NCBI RefSeq assembly: GCF_030272615.1
Contig: NC_081410.1
Location: 568,063,152-568,127,151 of the forward strand
Length of the DNA stretch: 64,000 bases
From: Cryptomeria japonica
Lineage: Eukaryota > Streptophyta > Pinopsida > Cupressales > Cupressaceae
Direction: 5' to 3'
Below are positions 32,960 to 43,748 of this stretch, in pieces. Under the pieces are notes generated by a model. It did not search any database, was not told the DNA's origin, and saw only the letters and a list, made by a program, of their open reading frames with translations. Each line of letters starts with the position of its first letter. Positions within the stretch are counted from its first letter, which is position 1. A program made the position numbers and the translations under genes.

Positions 32960-34794
32960 GTGTTTATTTCAAAGTTGTTGAACATTCCAAAGGACAAAGT
33001 CAATAGGTGATTATTGGTTTAGGAAGATATGCTTTGTTGATCTTACCACTAGTATTGTTTGTTCGTTGGGATAAAGCGTCTCTTTGTTGAAAGGCACATC
33101 TTTGTAAAGTTTCACTGTCAAATTCTGTACCGCAACCACGTAAGTAGTGATGAAAATGGTGTAGGAATGTCCTATGTTTCAATAAGATCTTGCGATTGAT
33201 ATACAAGAATCTTATCCTTTTCTGAGTAGCTTTATAACTGGGTTTTCTTTTCTTAAGGTGATACTTAAAAGTCATATAAGCATTTGACAATTCACAAGTT
33301 TGTTTGATTCCAATGTTGGTACGATTTTGGTTTTTGATATAACCTAGGTTCAAAAGAGGAAAGATATATCCAAGATTAGGAACCTAGTATAGATTTGATC
33401 AAGCTTCGTGATAGAAGATTTGATTATCCCGATGAGAAACTTGACAAAGATGTTGATTTTTGCACTTAAGATGGTTGAATCGATAGCTTGTTAAATGTTG
33501 ATGTTTATAGAACCTTTTGAGTATAACCTGTTGGATTAGTGACCTAGTTGTTTGAGCTAGTTTGAAAATACGTGATGGTTTAGAGACAAACATCAAGAAT
33601 TATTTTGATATTGATGTTTTGAAACTTTGATTTTAATCTGATGTTTCAAATGTTGGAAAGCTTTTGTATTACCCTTTTGATCACACTTTTTTAGTAATTT
33701 GTTGGATTTTTGCTCTCTTGTTGATGATAATTTTCTTCAATTTTTGACCATTTGGAACATGTTACAAAAATAGAAGACACAATGTTTAATAAACAAAATG
33801 CACAAGGAAGTACAATCCCTATGGCAGGCTGGAACAATAGTTGTTGAATCTCACATGGAGTTTCCCCCAAGGCTACGCTATTCAAAGCGGATATTTAGAT
33901 GCTTGACCCCACTGGCTCCACCCTTGGCACTCACTTCTTCGGGGCAACCAAGCATCAGTTTCCATGAAAACTCCCCATGGCAAACTTTATATCTCTACTA
34001 GGAACCGTATGTATGTGAGCTGCTTCAGAGGTCCGACCTCTTGCGCCAACAACTAGAAGGATTTTGGCAACTAGTACAAGTGGTTTTTAGTAAAGGTTTC
34101 CGGTCATGTGGCCATACATGCAACACTTTCAGCTCTGTAAATATAGAAGGTTCCCAACCTATAGAGGTTACGCTCCATAGGGTTTATGGGGAAACATAGT
34201 GTCGGTATGAACTTATCAGCACATGTTGTTTGGGACTTTCATCACAAACATGATTTGGAAGGACTCGATATTAGCTCGTTTCCACTTTAGGTCATTCCCC
34301 TCTCATTGGCCCCCTCAAGGTAGCTTGGGAAGGCAGACCCTCTAAAGTATTAAATTGCTTGAAAGTAAAGAAAGCGTAAAAGAGTGGGTTTGGCTTTTTG
34401 ATCACCCAATCAAGGGGAGAGCATATACCTACCACTTTCAAAACACATAATACAAGCGTTCTTTTTAACCTTCCATAGCATTTGTTGGCTAAGTCCTATT
34501 TGGAGATGTTGCTCTATCAATCATGATGTTCATTTTAGCCCTCTTAAAAGTCTATGTGCAACTATTTTAGAGAAAATACCAAAAATGCAAGTTGCATGCT
34601 ATCAATTCATCCTCTTAGTTAAACTAGATGAACAAGATATGATATATTATTTCCCAAATGAAGACTTTTAATTAGCTAGATGATAAAATGCATAAAATTT
34701 TGCCTTAAATGCCATCTTGCACACTCATGTTAGTAATATGAAAAATCTGATTTCTTGGACATTTGAACCTGCAAGAAAATTTTGTTAGTTTTAT
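32960..34794. other. E7 leader, 1.8 kb without a gene
   Basis: Between the AGCGC repeats and gag no credible frame was found. A long leader is usual for Tat/Ogre elements. Nothing else recognised. Confidence 0.6.
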
Positions 34795-35165
34795 AAACAG
34801 AAGCGCTAATCTAACATAAGCGCTATCTTTTTGCTCAAAAGCACTAACGTGTAGATCATAAACACTAACCTAGACTACAAAAGTGCTGCTCTGTGGATAC
34901 AAAAGCGCGATTTTCTTGACATATGCGCTAACCTAAGACACAAATGCGCGAACCTGTAATGCAAATGCGCAAAATTTAAGATAAAAACACTAACTTACAT
35001 GACATATGCGCTAACCTATGATGCAAATGCACAGTTTTTCAGACAAAAGCGCTAACCTACATGACATATGCACTAACCTATGATGCAAATGCGCTAACCT
35101 ATCGAATAAAAGCGCTGTCAAAATTCACACATGCGTGAATATGCATTACAAATGCGTTAATTTTA
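34795..35165 (-). repeat. AGCGC repeat field, left-facing (5' leader of E7)
   Basis: About 18 degenerate units of GCATATGCGCTAACC or AAAAGCGCTAACC occur at 15-25-base spacing. They are the reverse complement of the field at 20750-21020, so in E7 RNA the two ends of the interior carry complementary repeat arrays. Confidence 0.85.
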
Positions 35166-35202
35166 CTTTTGCGAGATTTTTAAAGGTATATGCGAGGTCT
35201 AT

Positions 35203-35222
35203 GAGCCCCACGGTGGGCACCA
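35203..35222 (-). other. primer-binding site of E7
   Basis: On the element strand, TGGTGCCCACCGTGGGGCTC follows the LTR end by three bases. This PBS style is familiar from Tat-type gypsy elements. The tRNA was not identified. Confidence 0.75.
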
Positions 35223-35225
35223 AAA

Positions 35226-37132
35226 TGTGTGAGATTGAATTTCATCCTCAGAATGTTACCTGCAATAAGTTAGTTTCACAAAATACAAATGGAAATGCAT
35301 ACAAGAAATCCAAATTCAACCAATGAAACTACATGAAATACATATTAAAATAAAACATTATTTTACCTTCATGATTTATGTCTCATTGTGTCCTAACTCC
35401 ACTGTTCCTAGTTGCAGATGGTGTGCTCTCAAACAATGCACTGATGGCTTCCAAGATGGCACATGAAGAATGGACTGATAACTTGTAGTTAACTGATACT
35501 ATGATATGCAAATACTACATGATTATGCTAAATGATTATGCTATATGATACTATACAGGCCTGGAATTTGACGGTCACCCCTACCTATCATATGAATTTT
35601 TGATGACGGTTTAGTCATTTCAATGCCTTTCATTTGACGTTTTAAGAAAAATATTAACTGTCAAAAAAAACAAAAAATAGAAGATTGAAGCCAAAATCAT
35701 TGTCCTAATGAGAAAATAATGATGAATTAGTAATATATGCAGAAATCTTAAATTTACTAAATAAGTTTCAAAATTAATACACTAAATAAGTTTCTAAATT
35801 AATACACTAATATATATTAAATGATAATCAATTAATAATTACTAATTTAGTAATAATAAACATTAAAATTTTAAAATTATATATGTTATGACAAGTTTCT
35901 ATAACAATCTTATTAAATATATTTAAAAAATTAAATTGACTAAGTTTCTAAATTGATATATAAAAAAATAGAATATATTGTAAAAAATCATATTAAAATA
36001 TTATAAAATTAGAAACAACTTCATCCTTCCATATTCTAAATCCTTCCATTTCAAAATATTCTAAATAAATTTGTATTTTTATAATACATTCTAAACTAAT
36101 ATATATATTACCTACTATATTTTTTTACGGTTTATTTATAGTTTGAAGTGTCATCTATACGGTTTTAGAAAAAAATAGCATGTCAATGCATACGTTCCAC
36201 TAATTTTTTAAGCTGTCAAATACGATTCAAAAGTGAAAAAATGACCATTTTGCCTGTCCAATTCCAAGCTTGATACTATATGATAATTGCTATTTGCTAT
36301 TTGCTTTAAAACTAGAACTCACAGATGCATATGATTAGCTTGCAAAATGCACTTGAAGTCTCTTGAAGTCTAACTCTCTCTCAACTGAAGCTCTTGATTT
36401 TATAGACTTTGAGAGGATTAGATGGCGTGGCTCAAATCAACGGTCTTGATTAGATCTGCAGATTTGGATGGCTGTGAGCAAAGATGAAGGTTGAGAGAAA
36501 GGGGGAAGGAGAAGACAAGTGTCACTCATCTCACCTTGACTAGCTTGCTGACTGAGAGAATCTAGGGATGGTTAGAAGATTTAGGCATGGTAGGACAAGT
36601 GGACTCAAGTCCTTCCTAAGATGTAGAGGGTGTTGGAGAGAATATAGGAAATTGTTATGAAATATGTGTACGTACACAATATTCATTAATTTTGGAAGTT
36701 GAAGATAAATGATGAATTAATATTTAAGAAATATTAATTTCCTTAGCCACATGTTTGATGAGTTGGCAAAGGGAAGATGAAGTGGAGATGGAGGATGAGT
36801 TGGAAAAGGGATTAAATAATTTAAGAATTATTTAATATTTGAGACTATAGGATAGGAGAATAACTATTAAATATTATATATTTAATTGCTTAGAGGAGAT
36901 AATTAAATATTAGATATTTAATTAACTTGGTTGGAGGATTAATTAAATATATATTTAATTAATTAGAGGAATAGGATAAATGAATTAATTAATAAAATAT
37001 TAATTAATAGAAAGACATGAAAATGAATTAAATAAATTAATCTTTTCAAATTAACTATTTAATAGAAGAATAATTATTAAATAAATATAAATATTTATTT
37101 AATTGCTCATAGCCAATTTTTATGTGTGTACA
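35226..37132 (-). repeat. 5' LTR of E7, carrying a MITE
   Basis: It begins TGTGTGAGATTGAA next to the PBS and ends TGTGTGTACA before GTAGG. Once the 717-base MITE and its 8-base duplication are removed it is ~1182 bases, matching the 1173-base partner. About nine differences in the first 330 aligned bases. Confidence 0.9.
35556..36272. mobile_element. hAT-like MITE, 717 bp
   Basis: It interrupts the E7 5' LTR exactly where the other LTR is uninterrupted. It is flanked by the perfect 8-bp duplication ATACTATA (35548-35555 and 36273-36280). Terminal inverted repeats are CAGGCCTGGAATTTGAC and, from the other end, CAAGCTTGGAATTGGAC (14 of 17 match). An 8-bp duplication and CA-ended short inverted repeats mark the hAT superfamily. 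It is very AT-rich, has no transposase frame and so is non-autonomous. Confidence 0.88.
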
Positions 37133-37137
37133 GTAGG

Positions 37138-37378
37138 TATTTAATAATTATTCTAATTATTAAATAGTCTTTATCTCTTTAGGGTTGCACATCTTTAGGG
37201 TTTCTAATTCTCCTGTCATAAGGATTGTATTGTAACTTTATTTTTCATTCCCTCTCTGAATGTTAATCTCTTTTTCAGAGCCCTTTTTGTGTTCAGTCTC
37301 CAATCTTCTCTCGTGACAGGTATTCTTGCATACAGATGCTCTTGGGATCTCAAAAGTTGTACTTTCTCAACTTCTTCA
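37138..37378 (+). repeat. 5' LTR of E6, right fragment
   Basis: It resumes after E7 and ends CTTCTTCA directly before the PBS. Against 42662-42907 I count about nine mismatches in ~246 bases. Confidence 0.9.
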
Positions 37379-37390
37379 TGGTATCAAAGC
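37379..37390 (+). other. primer-binding site of E6
   Basis: TGGTATCAAAGC directly abuts the LTR end, complementary to initiator-Met tRNA as in most copia elements. Confidence 0.9.
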
Positions 37391-38415
37391 TTACATCTGC
37401 TGCTGCTTGTTCCTAATTTTTTTTCAGAAGATTTTTCTCTGGAGGCAACTGTTTCAATTCTTTTTTCAGAGTTTTTAGTTTGGATCTAGGGTATCTTGTT
37501 TATTTATGGGCATTCTGAGCTCAAAAGGACCTCACCATTGAGCTCAGAACACTCAAAAAACCCCATTTTTATATAAATTTTTTCTAGTTTGGATAACTTT
37601 ATCTTTGGGAAAAAAAAGAGTTTGCCTTTACAAGCATGTTTTTCGAGGCAAAATAGAAAAAATAAAATAAAAAAAAGTTTGGTTTTTGGGCCTTTTAACG
37701 ACGTTCCCAGGCTGCCACCGCTACCACCACCCACTGGTGGTTACCGCCTTCTGCCTGAGGCCGCCCGCTCTCCACTGTCCGACCGTCGCCCAGCTGCCCT
37801 TTGCACCGCCCGATCGTCGCTCGATCTCCACTGCCACTCAACCCGTTCTCCATCTCCGCCACCTCTCCTCCTCTTGCAAGCCGTTTTTTGACTAGGGGGA
37901 GGTTTTTTTTGCCATAACTTGGGCAAACAGAGTTGTATTTTTGAAAAAAATAGGCGTCAGAAAGATCATTTCAAGTCCTACTCAGATCTGGTGGTGAGAT
38001 TTTTTGATTTGGTACCTATTTTTTGCCGTCCAAGTCAGCGCTCTTTTTTGCACTCCGGGAGCCAAAACTTGGGCAAACGGACTCCGTTTTTGGAAAACGA
38101 ATATGCGTCAGAAAGGTCTTGGAGAGCTCTTATCATATTTGGAGTTATTTTTTCTAGAAAAATCATGAGGTACACAAGATAGTGTTTGACATATTTTCTT
38201 TTCTCTTGTCTTCTTTTCTGGCTATTAGATTGTACTAGTTTATTGTTTTACATATTGTGGGGGTGTTATTTTTTGCTCTTTTCTGTAACTTACTTCAGAA
38301 AATCAGAACACCTAAACTCAAAACAAAAAAAACCCTTATGCATCTTCTGTCTATTATGAAAGATCACTTGATTAAAAATAATCAAGAGAAGGTCCAGGTT
38401 CAGATACAGGTGCAC
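37391..38415 (+). other. E6 leader with a GC-rich stretch
   Basis: The leader is AT-rich except for 37695-37885, which is strongly C-rich (CCGCCCGATCGTCGCTCG and similar) and opens short frames on both strands. The frame 37589-37891 is not similar to any gag I know. The C-rich segment may be structured leader RNA or acquired sequence. Confidence 0.55.
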
Positions 38416-39258
38416 ATGGCAGATTCTTGAGTTGAGCTTCTTACATCCCATAACTATCACCTCTGCAAAGGTCGTATGATGAGGCTCCTCAGATCAAGAG
38501 GGTTTTGGTCCTGTTTGGATGTGGATTAGCCGCTGTTGCAGTGTCCTTTTCAGATTCTTCAACACCAGAATAAGATGGATGAGGCTATGGGTGTCATCTC
38601 CTTACGTGTTTCAGACAACTTGTTTTTTCACCTTGATGGTTTGCTCACTCCTCAGGCTATGTGGTCCAAATTTGAAACTCTCTTTGGTACTAACAATGAG
38701 TTCAGAGCATTACAGATTGAGGTAGAGCTCTCTTCCTTGTTACCTGAATCTTTTCCTCACATTGAGGAGTTTCTGAACAAGTTCAAAACCACCAGATCTA
38801 TCCTTCACAATTGTGGTAAAAATAAGACAGAGCCAGAGTGTATCTACTCGATTCTCTCTAAGCTTCGAGGTCCCTATCAGATATTTGCTTCCACCTTTTA
38901 TTCTACTTTTGATGTGTTCTGTGATCACTTGACTCGTGAGAAGGATCACCTATCTCAGTTGGACACTCTCATAGGATCAAAGCCGAAAGCATTGGTTGCT
39001 CAAACATCTAAAGAGAACAAGAAGCAGAAACCAAATCCTAAGAAGGATTCAGCTGGCAATGAGCGTTTCTCCAAGACACCACCTAAGTTTGATTACAAAC
39101 TGAAGTCCTATCCCAAACAAGAGCACTCTTCTAAGTCTGGTGAGTCTTCCTCTAAGACTAAGAAGAAGTCAGATGAACTTTGCAGTTTCTGTGGCAAAGA
39201 AGGTCATCCAATTTCTCGCTGTTGGAAAAGATTAGAGGCCTTGGAGGCAGCCATGTAG
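38416..39258 (+). pseudogene. copia gag (E6)
   Basis: ATG at 38416 (MADS, then a TGA) starts one frame that runs to TAG 39256-39258, with early stops at about 38428 and 38525. The UBN2 gag signature is visible: a LTSHNYHLCKGRM segment, QHQNKMDEAMGVISLRVSDN, MWSKFETLFGTNNEFRALQI, then LPESFPHIEEFLNKFKT. A complete zinc knuckle CSFCGKEGHPISRC is near 39180-39222. Protease follows in the same frame, as usual for copia. Confidence 0.88.
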
Positions 39259-40440
39259 CAACATCATATTTCTCCTCCTTAGCCTCCATCTTCCTCTTCT
39301 ACTAGGAAAGGATATGCCCTTTATGCACGAGCTATTCCTTCTGCATCCACTTGGATTATTGATTTTGGGGCTTCTCACCACATGAAACACTCACCGCAAC
39401 TTGCTACCTCAGTTGCTCATAGTAATACTTTACAGATTGCAGTTGGTGACTCAGTACAACTTTCAGTTTTAGGTTCAGGTTCTATTCCATTGACAGGTGG
39501 TCGTTTTCAGGATGTTCTTTTGGTTCCTGACATTTCTATAAACCTCCTCTTTGTTTATCAGATTTGTCATTCTGGCTCTGGTAAAATAGTTGAGTTCTCA
39601 CCACATGATGTGGTTATTTGAGAGCTCCATGATCCTAATTTGGTTGTGGCTACTAGCAATGTTGATCTCGATTCTTGGTTATATCGGTTTGATGGCTTTG
39701 AGAGTCCAGATGGTTCAGGTGTTTCTCTTGTAGCACATGTAGATTTAGTGAGCAGACTATGGCATGAGCATTTTGGCCATGTGAACTACAAATACTTACA
39801 ACAGATGAGCACACAGGCACTTGTTATTGGGCTCCCTCAGATATCCTGTACTGATGGTGTATGTCAAGGTTGTGCACTTGGAAAACATCACCATGATCCT
39901 TTTCCTACATGCAAAGCCACCCGTGCTAAGACACCCTTGGATTTGATCCACAATGATCTTATGTCATTTCCGATTCCCTCCTTTTCAGGGTCCAAGTATG
40001 TGCTCACTTTCATTGATGACTTCTCCAAACGCACAAGTGTGTACTTTCTTAAGTACAAGTCTGATTTCTTCGATTCATTTCGAGTCTTTAAGACATTTGC
40101 AGATAAGCAGTCTGGTCTTTCTATAAAGAGGATACTCATAGATAATGGGAGAGAATATGTGAATCAGGATTTTACAAATTTCTGCACAGAGCATGGTTTG
40201 CAGCATCAGTTATCAGTTCCTCACACCCCTCAGCAGAATGGTGTTGCTGAGAGAAAGAACATAACACTACGGGAGATGGCCAATTGCATGCTTTAGTTAC
40301 ATTCTATGTAGCCTGCCTTTTGGCTTGAGGTAGTTAATTGTGCCACCTATATTCAGAATCAGATGCCTCATAAGGCATTGTACCAGACGACTCCTGAGGA
40401 GGCTTGGTCCCATGTCAAGCCTAATCATTTTTGTTGGCTA
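39259..40440 (+). pseudogene. copia protease, GAG-pre and integrase (E6)
   Basis: In frame with gag. The protease site reads WIIDFGASHHMKHS (about 39352-39393): the catalytic DSG is DFG, so the copy is inactive. GAG-pre follows, LWHEHFGHVNYKYLQQM to CQGCALGKHHHD. In the integrase core, LDLIHNDLMSFPIPSFSGS holds the first Asp, ILIDNGREYVNQDF the second, and HTPQQNGVAERKN the Glu (about 40240). Stops lie at 39619-39621 and 40294-40296; the C-terminal part to 40440 is in other frames. Confidence 0.9.
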
Positions 40441-41760
40441 CTGTGAGGATGTTAAGGCGTACAGGTTGTTTGATCCTGATTCCAGAGAGGTCTTGTTTAG
40501 GCAAGATGTCCAGTTTGATGAGCGCCTTTCTTAGATGGATTCTCCATCAGCAGCTTCTCCCTCACTTCCTCCTCCTCCCTCTTCATCTTTTGAGGATTCC
40601 TTCTTCCTTGAGGATGATGCAGATGATGGTCCACCTTCACCACCACCATGACCACCACCACCACCACCACCCGCTACTCAACCTTTGCCCAAGTGGGCCT
40701 AGTTTACAGTTGATGTTGTGGGTTCTATGGTAGGTGATCCTACCTACACTCATCGTACTCATGCACAAACATCTGGTTCTAGTCTTCTGAATTATGCCAT
40801 TTCAGATGATCCTCATAAATTTTTAAAGGTGACAGGTCACCCAGAGTGGGATAGGGCCATGGATGAGGAGTATTCTTCTTTGATAAAGAATCATAATTGG
40901 GATCTTTGTCCTCTTCTGAAGGGAAGAAAGTTGGTTCAGTGCAAGTGGGTGTACCATACCAAGTATGCTGTAGATGGTTCTATTAATAAGTATAAGTCTC
41001 ATCTTGTTACGAAGGGGTTTTCTCAAGTGGAGGGTATTGATTACTCTGAGACCTTTGCTCCTGTTGCCAAGATGAATTCTATTCTCTTTGTACTTTCTTT
41101 GGTAGCTTCACGAGGATGGACAGTTTTTCAGATGGATGTGAAAAGTGCTTTCTTGCATGAAGACCTTCCTGAGGAAATCTATATGGAGCACCCTCAAGGA
41201 TTTGTGCAGGATTCCTCTTTGGTTTGCAGACTTTGACGTTCATTATATGGTCTCAAAGTCTCCTTGGGCATGGTATGAGAAGATGGACTCTTTCTTGATT
41301 TCCACACTCTTTACACGTCATTTTGATCCTACAGTCTACATTCAACATTAGGGGGATGATATAGTTATTCTTGTGCTCTATGTTGATGATCTTATCATTA
41401 TTGGTAGCTCATCTTCCTTAATTTAGGATATTCACTGAGCCTTGATGGAGAAGTTTGAGATGACAGATCTTGGCCTTCTGCACTATTTTTTGGGCCTACA
41501 GGTTATTCAGTCTTCCAATGGGATTTCTATACTTCAGCAGAAGTATGCTCTTGATATGCTTCACATATTTGACATGCTTACTTGCAAGCCTGCACCCAAA
41601 CCATTTCAGTCAGGTGTTGTTTTGTCTACCACTTGTTCTACACCTTATGTGGATTCTACCTTATATAGGCAGTTGGTTGTACCTGACATATACGTGCTCG
41701 AATATTTATTTTGTGATTGGTCTTGTCTCTCAGTTCTCCCATGATCCTCATGAGAGCCAT
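40441..41760 (+). pseudogene. copia linker and reverse transcriptase (E6)
   Basis: The linker (40530-40700) is Pro/Ser-rich with a run of CCACCACCACC. The open frame 40718-41236 holds the RT N-terminal part: WDRAMDEEYSSLIKNHNWDL, LVQCKWVYHTKYAVDGSINK, GIDYSETFAPVAKMNSI and QMDVKSAFLHEDLPEEIYME. A shift at about 41233 is followed by RSLYGLK-type text. The catalytic box is YVDD at 41379-41390. The part after it (MEKFEMTDLGLLHYFLGLQV) is at 41442-41530. Multiple stops and shifts. Confidence 0.9.
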
Positions 41761-42327
41761 TGGCAAGCAACCAAACATATTTTGAGGTACATTTGGGGCA
41801 CTACATAGTTTGGCATTCACTATACTTTAGGATCCCCTCACATTGTTGGCTTCAGTAACTCAGATTGGGCTGGTGATGCTCAAGATTAGAAGTCTATTGC
41901 TGGCTTTGTTTTTTGCCTTGGTTCTAGTCCTATCACGTGGTCTTGCAAGAAGCAGTCTTCTATTGCATTATCATCTACAGAGGCTGAGTACTGAGCAACG
42001 GTGTTAGCTAGTTAGGAGGTTTTATGGCTTTGACAGTTGATGACTGAGTTTGGGTTCCCTCCTGATAGTCCCACTATTATTTGGTGTGGCAATCAGAGTG
42101 CCATTCACCTTTCTCATAACCCAGTGGAGCACCAGAGGTCTAAACACATTGAGCTTCACATGCATTTCATTAGACAATTAATTCACGATGGATTTCTCAT
42201 CTTGGAGTACATTCCTATAGAGCAGCAGGTTGCTGACATCTTCACTAAACCGTTTGCATCTCCACACTATCTTCAGTTGCGCTCTATGCTTGGGGTGAAG
42301 GAAGTTGCCCTAGAGGGGTCTCATTGA
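41761..42327 (+). pseudogene. copia RNase H (E6)
   Basis: SNSDWAGDAQD (first Asp, about 41858), SIAGFVFCLGSSPITWSCKK, SSTEAEY (Glu, about 41975), then IWCGNQSAIHLSHNPVEHQR (Asp, about 42080) and KHIELHMHFIRQLI to VADIFTKP (about 42245). Four stops lie in the first half; the frame 42037-42327 is intact. It would degrade the RNA strand during reverse transcription. Confidence 0.9.
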
Positions 42328-42566
42328 GGCCTTCCTTCCTTTATTGTTTTTTCTTTACATGATTTTTCCCATCTCTTTTTAGAGTAGAGTTTTTTCCCAT
42401 GTGGTTTTCTCTATTTCTCCGTTTCATAGAGATTTGGTTGTGATTGGGTACCTCATCAGGCCTTGTCGTCGGGACCCAAAATTTGCCTTTCTTCTTGTAG
42501 TTGGATTTTTGCTTTCCTGCATTTAGTTTTTTAGCTACTCCCTAAGTTCATCTTAAGGGGGGGGGG
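42328..42566 (+). other. E6 3' untranslated end with polypurine tract
   Basis: T-rich sequence ends in AAGGGGGGGGGG at 42555-42566, the polypurine tract that abuts the 3' LTR. Confidence 0.85.
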
Positions 42567-42907
42567 TGTTAGAGTTATCTTGTATTAGCTAATAATTATT
42601 TATTTAATTATTAGTCTATTATAATCTACGCTTAAGCTAAACTTGGGCATTTAATAATATTGTAGGTATTTAATAATTATTCTAATTATTAAATACTCTT
42701 TATCTCTTTAGGGTTGCACATCTTTAGAGTTTCTAATTCTCCTGTCATAAGGATTGTATTGTAACTTTATTTTCCATTCCCTCTTTGAATGTTAATCTCT
42801 TTTTCAGAGCCTTTTTTGTGTTTAGTCTCCAATCTTCTCTTGTGACAGGTATTCTTGCATGCAGATGCTCTTGGGATCTCAGAAGTTGTACTTTCTCAAC
42901 TTCTTCA
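42567..42907 (+). repeat. 3' LTR of E6
   Basis: TGTTAGAGTTATC to CTTCTTCA, 341 bases, followed by the duplicated GAAAC. It is unsplit and so shows where E7 entered the other copy. Confidence 0.92.
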
Positions 42908-42912
42908 GAAAC

Positions 42913-43677
42913 AATATCCTTGAAAATTATAACTCTTATTGTTTGCAACAATTGGGTTATAACTTTGATTCACAACATGATTCCTACAAAGGCTTGCTTT
43001 ATGTTCAAACATTTTGCAACCATAACATTGAATACTTCTACAGTTCACTGCCTTGTGTCCAAATTTATTGTATTTAAAACAATAACCATTAAAATATGTT
43101 TACCTTTTTGCATTGGGCTGAAGGACCGGTGGTCTTCTTTCATTTGATTTCTAATTCTGGGATTTCTTCTCATCTTCTAACTTCTTCTCTGTATCAACTT
43201 TGACTTCCTTTATCTCTTCTTTAGAATTTTGATTCGGGAACACACAGGTTTGGAAACCAAGTCCGGTTTTGTTTGACTTTACTTGTTGCATGCTGATCAA
43301 ATCTTCCAAGATCTTTTTGTTGTCAAGGATCTTGTTCTCTGCCTTCAAATTATTCACTTCTTGTTCAAGCTTTTCATACTCTTCAGATTTTAGAGCTTTA
43401 AGGTCTCTTTCAGGAACTGCTCCGCCTTATCCTTTTCCTCTATCTTCTGCATCGAGTCTTTGATGGTCTCATTCGCTTGATTCAACTGATTGTTAACCTC
43501 CTTATGTCTCAACTTGAATATCTGGATTTTCTCTCTCAACTTCTGTACACATTCATTTTCTATCTTCACATTCTCCTTCAATTCTTCATTTTTTGAGTCA
43601 ATGCTTTTCAAATCTTCAAGGGCTATCCTCAAATATTCATTCATCTAAAATTCTTCATCCAAGTATATAGGTGCCAT
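42913..43677 (-). pseudogene. E5 gag, N-terminal coiled coil and first zinc knuckles
   Basis: ATG at 43677-43675 (MAPIYLDEEF, then TAG) begins a frame that reopens at 43644. The protein is a long Glu/Lys/Asn-rich coiled coil (EDLKSIDSKNEELKENVKIE and so on), followed by a SNKTGLGFQT segment. The same KxTxGLGF phrase occurs in the E8 gag. Two knuckles precede the E6 insertion point: CFKYNKFGHKAVNC (second Cys lost) and CYGCKMFEHKASLC (complete). Gag continues at 18959-18650. Confidence 0.8.
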
Positions 43678-43734
43678 GGATCAACCAACACAGATCTCCC
43701 TCAAGCGGTTAGGTTTTCCAAGCAAGGGACCAAG

Positions 43735-43746
43735 GCTTTGATACCA
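43735..43746 (-). other. primer-binding site of E5
   Basis: On the element strand TGGTATCAAAGC, two bases inside the LTR end at 43749, complementary to initiator-Met tRNA. Confidence 0.9.
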
Positions 43747-43748
43747 AT

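Larger units (their letters stand above)
19065..37132 (-). mobile_element. E7: Tat/Ogre-type Ty3/gypsy element with dual RNase H and an antisense ORF
   Basis: LTRs at 19065-20237 and 35226-37132 are flanked by GTAGG (19060-19064 and 37133-37137). The interior reads on the minus strand: PBS, long leader, gag, protease, G-patch, linker, RT, RNase H, second RNase H and integrase with a GPY/F end. A 5.2-kb 3' region follows that holds an ORF on the opposite strand. Gag through integrase stays essentially in one frame for ~7.5 kb, with about two shifts and a dozen or so stops, many explicable as CAA/CAG/CGA to TAA/TAG/TGA. LTR divergence by eye is ~3%. Dual RNase H is a mark of the Tat lineage. 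Confidence 0.9.
18965..42907 (+). mobile_element. E6: short-LTR Ty1/copia element, complete but decayed
   Basis: Its ~341-bp LTRs are flanked by the perfect 5-bp duplication GAAAC (18960-18964 and 42908-42912). The order PBS, gag, protease, GAG-pre/integrase, RT and RNase H is standard copia. The 5' LTR is split by E7 (19065-37132). By eye the two LTRs differ at about 14 of ~346 positions, mostly transitions, suggesting moderate age. The short LTR and lack of the copia hairpin motif separate it from E1, E2, E5 and E8. It inserted into the zinc-knuckle region of the E5 gag. Confidence 0.9.

Noticed and set aside
34795-35165. CRISPR-like spaced repeats
   Set aside because: Units are degenerate, spacing is irregular and short, and the context is a retrotransposon leader in plant DNA.
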